7,180 nt of DNA, taken from contig JADGCR010000116.1 in assembly GCA_015228895.1 (NCBI GenBank), forward strand, positions 1-7,180, written 5' to 3'. The notes beneath the pieces were generated by a model that was not told the origin of the DNA, did not search any database, and saw only the letters and a program-made list of their open reading frames with translations. Below, one piece after another: positions 1 through 6,404 of this stretch. This DNA comes from Magnetococcales bacterium (GTDB taxonomy: Bacteria > Pseudomonadota > Magnetococcia > Magnetococcales > Magnetaquicoccaceae). Position 1 is the first letter of the stretch. The number at the start of each line of letters is the position of its first letter. The position numbers and the translations under genes are program-made.

Positions 1-1781
1 TGCTCCAGGAACAGACCGGCAAGGCGTTGCTGGAAAAACTGGAAACCGAGCGGGCCTTTGAAATCCAGATCCTCACCGCCTCCTCCGCCCTGTTGCTGCT
101 GCTGGCCCTGTGGGGGGTGCGCCGTGGCTTCCGCCACACCCGCGAGATCAGGGCCGCCTTCATCCGCGCGGAGAAACTGCTGGAGAGCAGTCGGGGGGAG
201 ACCGTGCTGGTCCAGAGATCGGCCCGGTTTTATTTCTGGGTGCTGGACCCGGCGGGCGTCCGCTTCGAACAGGTGGATGGGGAGTGGATGATCCTGCTGG
301 GACGGCAGGGAGAGGTGTGGACCGGAGTGGAGGAGTGGGCGGCGCTCATCCACCCGGATGATCGGGAGTCGGCCCAACGCATGCGTCACGGCATCCCCGC
401 CGGTGAAACCCGGGCGTTGACCTTCGAATACCGCATGGCCAGGGCGGACGGCAGCTTCGTCTGGGTCCGTGACCTGACGGCCATGCGACCGGGAGAGGGA
501 GGCGGACTGCATCGGGGCTTCTTCATCGATGTGACCGAAGAGAAAAACCACCTGGAGGCGCTGACCGCCGGACACGACCAGGAGCGCGCCGCCCTGACCG
601 CCGAAAGAACGCGGTTGGAGGAGGAGAGTCGGCAGCTGCGGGAAAACCTCGCCGCAACGCAACAGGAGTTGGCCGGGACGCGGGAACAGCTGGAGATGGC
701 CGAGGCGCGCTTGTGGTCCATCCTGGAACACGCCCAGGTGGCCATCACCCTGAAGGATGCGGACGGGAACTATCTGTTCGTCAACCGCCGTTTCCAGGAG
801 TGGTTCGGCGTGGAGGCCGGAGAGGTCCGGGAACGCGACGACGCCCTGCTCTTCGGAGAGGCGCACCAGGTGGCGTCGCGGCAGAAGGAACGACAGGTCC
901 TGGAGGATGGCGCCTCCCTGGCCGGGGAGGAGGTGTGGCCCCTGGGGGAGACGCGAGGTCTTTTTTCCGTGGCGCGTTTCCCGTTGCGCGGGGCGGGACG
1001 GCAGGTTCTCGGGGTGTTCACGGTATTGGTGGATGTGACGGATCGCAAGCTGCTGGAGGAGGAGCTGCTGGCGGAGCTGCAACTGGCCAAAAGCTGCGCC
1101 CGCAACGCCGGACGCGCCCAGTCCGGCCTGCTGGCGGCCATGAGACGGGAGGTTCCCTCCCTGGTGCGGGGCATGCAGCGCATGATCGGACGGTTGCAGG
1201 AGTCCGGCCCGCCGGCGCGTCAGCAGGTGCGGCTGGATCTCCTCGCCCAGTCCGTCACGTCGCTGCTGGCGGTGGTGGAAGAGCTGAACAACGGCTTCTC
1301 CAGGAGCGGCGCCCCGCCGGGAGGCGAGGATTTCGACCTGTTGCAACTCCTGGAGGAGAGCGCCACCATTTTCGCCCGTTACGCCGTGGGCGCGGGCAAG
1401 CGCTTGCAGGGCCGCATCGCCCAGGGGGTGCCGCGGGGGGCGCATGGGGACACCGAGCGTTTGCGACGCCTGCTCGCCATTCTTCTGGGGGGGGCCATCC
1501 ACTCCGGCGGGGTTGGGGAGATTCTGTTTTCGGTCCAGCGTCATCCCAAGGACGGTTTCAGGATCCTGTTCCAGGTTCCGGCCGGGGTGCCGGGCGCGGA
1601 ACGGGAGGACGATCTGGCGATTCTGGAACGGTTGGCCGTGGAGATGGGGGGTGCCTGCCGTCTCGGCCAGACCGGAACCGTCGGCGCCCATGAGTTGATC
1701 AGCGTGATCGTGCAGCTGGCCCCGCCCGTCGGCAATCACGCCACGCCCCACGAAGACGAACCGGTTGCCGAGGCCATGTGA
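1..1781 (+). CDS. PAS-domain sensor protein with degenerate histidine-kinase-like C-terminus (5' partial)
   Basis: The reading frame is open to the left edge, with eight sense codons before the first possible start (TTG at 27). The gene therefore almost certainly begins outside the window. Residues here are counted from that TTG. A hydrophobic segment at about 15-31 is a transmembrane helix, probably the last one before the cytoplasmic part. A PAS_3-type domain spans about 66-176, with a WAALIHPDDR motif, a PAC-like EYRMARADGSF stretch and DVTEEK at its end. A charged coiled coil (about 175-230) leads to a second PAS domain (about 228-342: DADGNYLFVNRRF, then DVTDRK). Residues 350-425 align with a HisKA dimerisation helix pair, but the expected MSHE is MRRE (372-375), so the phosphoacceptor His is Arg374. 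The region 435-566 has the layout of an HATPase domain, but the N-box is ILLGGAI (485-491), lacking both Asn, and no DxGxG motif is seen. By inference it is a sensor that signals without autophosphorylation, or a kinase relic. A missing upstream periplasmic domain is likely. The ligand is unknown. Confidence 0.8.
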   Translation, partial: LQEQTGKALLEKLETERAFEIQILTASSALLLLLALWGVRRGFRHTREIRAAFIRAEKLLESSRGETVLVQRSARFYFWVLDPAGVRFEQVDGEWMILLGRQGEVWTGVEEWAALIHPDDRESAQRMRHGIPAGETRALTFEYRMARADGSFVWVRDLTAMRPGEGGGLHRGFFIDVTEEKNHLEALTAGHDQERAALTAERTRLEEESRQLRENLAATQQELAGTREQLEMAEARLWSILEHAQVAITLKDADGNYLFVNRRFQEWFGVEAGEVRERDDALLFGEAHQVASRQKERQVLEDGASLAGEEVWPLGETRGLFSVARFPLRGAGRQVLGVFTVLVDVTDRKLLEEELLAELQLAKSCARNAGRAQSGLLAAMRREVPSLVRGMQRMIGRLQESGPPARQQVRLDLLAQSVTSLLAVVEELNNGFSRSGAPPGGEDFDLLQLLEESATIFARYAVGAGKRLQGRIAQGVPRGAHGDTERLRRLLAILLGGAIHSGGVGEILFSVQRHPKDGFRILFQVPAGVPGAEREDDLAILERLAVEMGGACRLGQTGTVGAHELISVIVQLAPPVGNHATPHEDEPVAEAM

Positions 1782-1866
1782 CCCGATGTGCACGTTTTTT
1801 CCCGCTTGACGGATTTTTGGTAACACCCCAGGGAGCCGTGGTCAAATCTGCCCCCCTGTCTGCCGG
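1782..1866. other. Convergent intergenic region, no clear strong terminator
   Basis: These 85 bases separate the stop codons of two convergent genes. On the + strand there are two T-tracts (1795-1800 and 1814-1818). The first is preceded only by the short palindrome gtgcac and the second by a three-base-pair stem (ccg...cgg), so any intrinsic terminator for the sensor gene would be weak. A five-base-pair inverted repeat (caggg at 1829-1833, ccctg at 1854-1858) has a long loop and no U-tract on either strand. I see no promoter or open frame of interest here. Confidence 0.5.
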
Positions 1867-3339
1867 TTACCGGGGGGCCACCCGGCTGGTCAACCAATGC
1901 TGCGCGGAAGCGTGGGTGACATCCAGCAGGGCGGAGGGATACACCCCTCCCAGCAGGATCAAGACCCCAAACGGGATCAACACCAGCCACTCCCGCAACA
2001 ACAGGGGGGGCAGTTCTCCGGGCACATGGCGGCCCAGAGGCCCCAGAAACCCCTGACGGAAAAAACTGAAAAAACAGCCCGCGCCCAGAATCACCCCCCC
2101 CAGGGCCGCCAGGCCGGAGCCGGTGTGGGCCTGGAACACCCCGACCAGCAGCAACAACTCCCCCGGAAAGCCGGAGGTCAGCGGCATGCCCATCCCGGCC
2201 AGGCCGAAAAGCAGAAAAAAGGTCGCCACCCAGGGCAGGGGGCGGACCAATCCCCCCATGTGCACCAGGTCGGTGGAACCCAACCGCTGATGCAGGAACC
2301 CTCCCAGCAAAAACAGTCCCCCCGCGGTCAGGGTGAAATTCAGCAGTTGATACAACGCGCCCTGCACCCCCTGCAAGGTGAAGGAACTCACCCCCAGCAC
2401 CACCAGACCCACATGGCTGATGCTGGAAAAGGCCAGCATGCGCCGCAAATTGCTCTGGGCCAGGGCCGCCAGTCCGCCATAGATGATGGCCACCACGCCC
2501 AGACCGGCCAGCAGCCAGTGGTACTCCCGCGCCACATCCGGAGCCAGGGGCAGGACAAAGCGGATCAAGCCGTAGGCACCCAGTTTCACCCCGGTCATGA
2601 TCGCGGTGACCCCCACCGGACCCTCCAGGGCCAGGGTGGGCAGCCAGGCGTGCAGGGGAACCAGGGGGATCTTGACCCCGAAGCCCACCAGCAGCAGAAA
2701 GAACACCATTCCCTGCCGTTCCGGTGGCAGAGGACGGGCCAGCAGTTCGGTCAGATCGAACACCATGCCGCCGGGGTCGGAGAGCGCGGGCAGCAGCAGC
2801 CCGAACAGCAGGGGCGCTCCCCCCGCCAGCATGTACAGGGTGTACTTGGAGGCCGCGTGGCGACGGTTGGGACCAACGCCCCACAGGCTGACCAGAAAAT
2901 AGATCGGAATGAGGGTCAACTCCCAGAACAGAAAGAACAGCACGGTGTCCAGGGCGCAGAAGATCCCCAGCGTCACCCCCTCCAGAAACAACAGCAGGGC
3001 GAAATGGAGCCGGGACAAGGGACGCTGGGCGTGATGCCACCCCGCCAGGATGGTCGCGACGAACAACAGGGCGATCATGGGCAGGAACGGCAGGGAGATC
3101 CCATCGACGCCCACCAGATAGGCGCTGTGAAGGGAGGGCATCCACGCGTGCCTCTCCACCAGTTGAAAGGTCCCCACGCCCGGCTCGAACCGCCCCGCCA
3201 CCCCCAGAGCCACCCCCAGCGTCGCCACGGCGCATCCCGTGGCGATGGAACGGGCCCACCTGCCCCCGCCCACCCACACCAGCAGCGCTCCCACCAGGGG
3301 CAGGGAGATCAACAGACTCAACCAGGGAAAGGGGTTCAT
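1867..3339 (-). CDS. NuoM-like proton-conducting antiporter subunit (complex I / Mrp superfamily), full residue set
   Basis: The protein has 490 residues and is almost entirely hydrophobic helices, close to the usual NuoM length of about 500. It has the NuoM hallmark around TM5, FFLFWELTLIPIYFL (135-149), which places Glu140 at the conserved TM5 Glu (E. coli NuoM Glu144). Lys223 in GVKIPLVPLHAWLP is the TM7 Lys (Lys234), Lys252 in VKLGAYGL is the TM8 Lys (Lys265), and Glu394 in GFPGELLLL is the TM12 Glu (Glu407). Residues 297-311 match the NuoM SSISHVG segment, with Arg-Arg before it. All residues known to carry protons in NuoM are therefore present, and an active proton or cation channel is expected. 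The ATG start overlaps the stop of the preceding gene (ATGA), with GGAG seven bases upstream. Because it lies in a DabA operon without visible complex I peripheral-arm genes, it more likely serves an inorganic-carbon uptake complex than respiratory complex I. A paralogue serving a Mrp- or hydrogenase-type complex is the alternative. Confidence 0.9.
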   Translation of the reverse strand: MNPFPWLSLLISLPLVGALLVWVGGGRWARSIATGCAVATLGVALGVAGRFEPGVGTFQLVERHAWMPSLHSAYLVGVDGISLPFLPMIALLFVATILAGWHHAQRPLSRLHFALLLFLEGVTLGIFCALDTVLFFLFWELTLIPIYFLVSLWGVGPNRRHAASKYTLYMLAGGAPLLFGLLLPALSDPGGMVFDLTELLARPLPPERQGMVFFLLLVGFGVKIPLVPLHAWLPTLALEGPVGVTAIMTGVKLGAYGLIRFVLPLAPDVAREYHWLLAGLGVVAIIYGGLAALAQSNLRRMLAFSSISHVGLVVLGVSSFTLQGVQGALYQLLNFTLTAGGLFLLGGFLHQRLGSTDLVHMGGLVRPLPWVATFFLLFGLAGMGMPLTSGFPGELLLLVGVFQAHTGSGLAALGGVILGAGCFFSFFRQGFLGPLGRHVPGELPPLLLREWLVLIPFGVLILLGGVYPSALLDVTHASAQHWLTSRVAPR

Positions 3340-4844
3340 GGCCGCTCTCCCCGTTCAGCGTAGGGATGGGCCAGATGCTGGGAGGCCCGCTTCACCAGAT
3401 CCAGCCAGGGATCGGCGTAGAACCCGGAGGTCAACTGCACCGCGATCAGCAACGCGGCCAGCCCGTTCTCCGCCAGGGTGGCGCGCCTCATGCCCGTCGC
3501 CACCCCGCTCCCCCCGGCGGGGGTGGCCAGAAAGACCCGCTGGAACGCCCACAACAGACAGGCCGCCGCCGCCACGTTCCCCAGGGCCGCCGCCACCGTG
3601 AGCAGGGCGCCGAAGTGGTCGATGGCGGCCTCCAGGAACAGATGCACCGCGTCGAAACCCGGTGTGCCCGGCATGCCCACCACGGACAAGGCGGCGATCA
3701 GAAACGCGCTGCCCACGAGTGGCAGATGGTGGAACAGACCTCCCAGACGGGACATCACCATGGTTTGGGTGCGCACGTACACAATGCCCGCCATCAGCAG
3801 CAGGGTTCCGATGGAGAGGCCGAAGGTCCCGGTCAGGATGACGCTCCCCTGGAACGCGTGGGGGTGGAGGGTGAACAGACCGATGATCAGGATGCCGGTA
3901 TGGCTGATCACCGCGTAGGCCAGCAGTTTGCGCAGATTCTGCTGCACCAGGGCCAGCAGGGCGCTGTAGAAGATCCCCACCGCGGCAATGGCGATGGCAT
4001 AGGTGTGCCATTGCCAGACCGCGTCCGGAAAGAGGGGGATCAGAAAACGCACCATCCCGTAGATCCCGGTTTTCAACCCCAGCAGCAGCACCATGGCCGT
4101 GACCACCGTGCCGTGTTCCATCACCTGCGGCAGCCAGCCGTGCAGGGGGAAAACCGGCAGGCGAATCGCCAGACCATAATACAACAGGAAAAAGATCACA
4201 TTCTGCAAATAGCGGGAACGGGGATCCTTGAGCAGGACCTCCAGTTCGAACCGCCACCCCCCGTTGGTGATATCGGCGTGATGCCAGCCCAGCATCAGGG
4301 TGGCCACCAAAAGCATCAGCAGGCCGCTCCCCATGAATTGATAATAACGGTGCAGCGCCAACCGCTCGATGGACTCACCCGACCAGTTGGTCAGCAGATG
4401 ACCGATCAGCACCGAGTGGACCAAAGCCAGCAGGGTGAACCAGAGCAGATCCAACGTGACGAACTGCCCCATCAGCACCGCCTCGCAGGCCAACACCGGA
4501 GACAGATAGGAGGCCAGCGGGGTGAACCGGCGCACCAGCCCCCCGTAAACCACCACCAGCAGGGTCAGGAAAGCGGTCAGCAGGACGAACAACACGGTCA
4601 TCCCGTCCGCGCCCACGGTATACACCAGGATCTCCCGCACCAGGGGAATCCGCTGGCTCCACTGCCACCCATCCCGGTTGAGGTCCAACAACTGATAGAG
4701 CCGGATGGCCCCCCCCAGTTCCAGCAGGGCGCATCCGACCCCAAGGGACAAGGCCAGCCGGTCGTCCCGCACCAGCAGCAGCGCCAGGGCCGCGATCAGG
4801 GGCAGGAGCTGCAACCATCCAAGCAAACAGGAGTCATCCAGCAT
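3336..4844 (-). CDS. Degenerate NuoM/NuoN-like antiporter-family membrane subunit
   Basis: The protein has 502 residues and the multi-helix pattern of the NuoM/NuoN/MrpD family. Recognisable landmarks are RLPVFPLHGWLPQVMEHGTV (228-247), GLKTGIYGMVRF (256-267), NLRKLLAYAVISHTG (303-317) and GMPGTPGF (390-397). The residues of the ion path differ sharply from the family. In the TM5 segment (about 128-150, LDLLWFTLLALVHS) the conserved Glu is absent, with Leu141 at its position by ungapped alignment to the downstream paralogue. The TM7 Lys is Arg228. The TM12 Glu position is Val400, although Asp398, His401 and Glu405 lie nearby. Lys258 and Lys306 are kept. The frame is intact and of normal length, so the protein is probably made and has a structural, coupling or altered-ion role rather than being a standard pump. 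It follows the NuoL-like gene by 13 bases and overlaps the NuoM-like gene by four. No good Shine-Dalgarno precedes the ATG, so translation may depend on coupling. Whether NuoM or NuoN is the closer relative cannot be settled by eye. Confidence 0.85.
   Translation of the reverse strand: MLDDSCLLGWLQLLPLIAALALLLVRDDRLALSLGVGCALLELGGAIRLYQLLDLNRDGWQWSQRIPLVREILVYTVGADGMTVLFVLLTAFLTLLVVVYGGLVRRFTPLASYLSPVLACEAVLMGQFVTLDLLWFTLLALVHSVLIGHLLTNWSGESIERLALHRYYQFMGSGLLMLLVATLMLGWHHADITNGGWRFELEVLLKDPRSRYLQNVIFFLLYYGLAIRLPVFPLHGWLPQVMEHGTVVTAMVLLLGLKTGIYGMVRFLIPLFPDAVWQWHTYAIAIAAVGIFYSALLALVQQNLRKLLAYAVISHTGILIIGLFTLHPHAFQGSVILTGTFGLSIGTLLLMAGIVYVRTQTMVMSRLGGLFHHLPLVGSAFLIAALSVVGMPGTPGFDAVHLFLEAAIDHFGALLTVAAALGNVAAAACLLWAFQRVFLATPAGGSGVATGMRRATLAENGLAALLIAVQLTSGFYADPWLDLVKRASQHLAHPYAERGERP
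3347..3350 (-). promoter_or_regulatory. Ribosome binding site of the NuoM-like gene
   Basis: On the - strand GGAG lies seven bases before the ATG at 3339, inside the end of the upstream gene. It supports this start, together with the four-base ATGA overlap that suggests translational coupling. Confidence 0.6.
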
Positions 4845-4857
4845 TTTCGATATCGAC

Positions 4858-6402
4858 CTATAAAATGACCACGAACGTCAGCACGATCAGCAAAATGAGA
4901 TAGCGCGGCTGACTGAGCAACTGCTCGATGCGGGTGACGTATCCCCCCAGGAAAATCAACGCCCGCAACAGTCCATCCCCGCTGCTGTTCAGGACCAGGC
5001 GCTCCTCGAACCAGAAGAAAACCTTGGCGCTTCGTTCCAGCACGCGTCCCAGCATGCCCCGTCCCTGGGTCACACCGGCAAAGGTCTCGGTGGTTTTGTC
5101 CCCCCACTCCCCGCGGGTCGCCAACAGGGTCTCCTGCAGAGGCCTGCCCGCCATGCGGCTGATCACCATCTCGTCGAAGACATGCACCTCTTCCGCCAGG
5201 GCCTGGGTGGGACGGGTGACGAGGGCGTCGCTCAGGGGGTCGAACCAGAAACGGTGCAACGCCAGACCGTACAGGGAGCGACTCCCCCGCAGCCAACCCG
5301 GAACCGGACGCGCCCGGCCCCCGGCCAGATGAAGGTAAGAGGGGGAAAGCAGGAACTGATAGAGCCGCCATACGGCATGGGCGACCAGATGCCACAGGGC
5401 GAACCGGAACTGGCCGGCCCCACATTCGGCGAAGATCAGGCCAAGCTGGGCCTGGGTGGAGAAAATCAGGGCGCTCTTGACATCGCTCTGCACCCGGCCC
5501 ACCGCGACCGCGTAAACCGCGGTCGAGAAACCGATCAGCAGCAGAACCACCATCCAGAAGGGCGAACGCCACAACAACGGCTCCAGTCGGATCACCAGAA
5601 AGGCCCCGGCATGGGCCATCAGCGCCCCGTAGAACACCGCGCTGGAGGGTGTCGGCCCTTCCAGGGCGCGCCCGATCCAGGCCACGAAGGGGATCTGGGC
5701 GGATTTGGCCAGGGCGGCCAACAGGAATCCACCGACGATCACCCCCACCACCAGGGAGCTGACCTGACGGTTCATCGCGAAGATCTCCGGCCACTCCAGA
5801 TTGCCCACGAACAGGAACGCCATGGCGATGGCGAACAGAAAGCCCGCGTCCCCGAAACGGTTGGTCACCAGGGCGCGGGTGGCGTTGCGGGTGGCGGTGG
5901 TCCGGTCGCAGGCATAGGCGATCAGCAGATAGGAGCTGATGCCGGCCGCCTCCCAGCCCACGAAGGTCAACACCGGGTTGCCCGCCATGGCAATCCACTC
6001 CATGCCGCCGACAAACAGGCACAACACGGCGAAAAAGCGATGAAAACCCGCCTCGCGATGCAGATAGTCGATCGCGAAGCCCAGGGTCAGGAATCCACTG
6101 CCCGCCACCAGGCTCCCCATGACCAGCGCGGGGAGATCCAGAAGCAGGCTGAGGTTCACCACGAAGGGACCGCTCGTCAACCAGGGGAACAGGAGCACAT
6201 GGCCCGCCACCCCGTGCCACGCCGCATGGAGATCCAGCAGCGCCATGCCCAACAGGGAGAGCCCCACGCTCCCCAGGGCGATGCGGGCCGTGCCCCGCTC
6301 GCCGGCTTCCCCTTGCCGGCCACCGGTCAGCATCCCCACGCCGATCCACAACGCCCCCAACCAGGGGAACAACGGAATGCAGATCATCCAGCCCCATGCC
6401 AT
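4858..6402 (-). CDS. NuoL/DabB-like membrane subunit lacking the second half-channel helices
   Basis: The start at 6402 is chosen because GGAGG lies seven bases upstream and the ATG follows the DabA stop by two bases. A longer reading from 6462 would overlap DabA without support. The product has 514 residues, against about 610 for E. coli NuoL. The NuoL hallmarks are clear: FVGWEAAGISSYLLIAY (147-163) with Glu151 (NuoL Glu144), NRFGDAGF (181-188), and AKSAQIPF (232-239) with Lys233 (NuoL Lys229), followed by LEGPTPSSAVFY (247-258), where Tyr258 replaces the usual His. Lys309 is kept. In HLVAHAVWRLYQFL (338-351) both His remain, but the following Lys (NuoL Lys342) is Arg346. After about residue 360 the sequence jumps to the NuoL C-terminal type (FWFDPLSDALVTRP, 385-398; DEMVISRMAG, 410-419). 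The helices around TM12 with the key Lys399 are missing. A hydrophilic, partly amphipathic stretch (about 380-475) ends in a final membrane helix (about 500-514). By position next to DabA it is the best candidate for the DabB partner, giving an ion-coupled CO2/bicarbonate uptake module in the inner membrane. Confidence 0.88.
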   Translation of the reverse strand: MAWGWMICIPLFPWLGALWIGVGMLTGGRQGEAGERGTARIALGSVGLSLLGMALLDLHAAWHGVAGHVLLFPWLTSGPFVVNLSLLLDLPALVMGSLVAGSGFLTLGFAIDYLHREAGFHRFFAVLCLFVGGMEWIAMAGNPVLTFVGWEAAGISSYLLIAYACDRTTATRNATRALVTNRFGDAGFLFAIAMAFLFVGNLEWPEIFAMNRQVSSLVVGVIVGGFLLAALAKSAQIPFVAWIGRALEGPTPSSAVFYGALMAHAGAFLVIRLEPLLWRSPFWMVVLLLIGFSTAVYAVAVGRVQSDVKSALIFSTQAQLGLIFAECGAGQFRFALWHLVAHAVWRLYQFLLSPSYLHLAGGRARPVPGWLRGSRSLYGLALHRFWFDPLSDALVTRPTQALAEEVHVFDEMVISRMAGRPLQETLLATRGEWGDKTTETFAGVTQGRGMLGRVLERSAKVFFWFEERLVLNSSGDGLLRALIFLGGYVTRIEQLLSQPRYLILLIVLTFVVIL

Positions 6403-6404
6403 GA

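Noticed and set aside
27..29. TTG as the true start of the sensor gene
   Set aside because: The frame remains open to the window edge, there is no Shine-Dalgarno before the TTG, and the first helix lies only about 15 residues in, as expected for the last membrane segment of a longer sensor.
1736..3277. A 513-residue - strand frame overlapping the NuoM-like gene
   Set aside because: It is a shifted frame of the same DNA, rich in Gly, Arg and Pro with no recognisable motifs. The NuoM-like frame is unambiguous.
4847..4856. Perfect 10-bp palindrome tcgatatcga just before the middle antiporter gene
   Set aside because: About seven such palindromes are expected by chance in a window of this size, and nothing else marks it as an operator.
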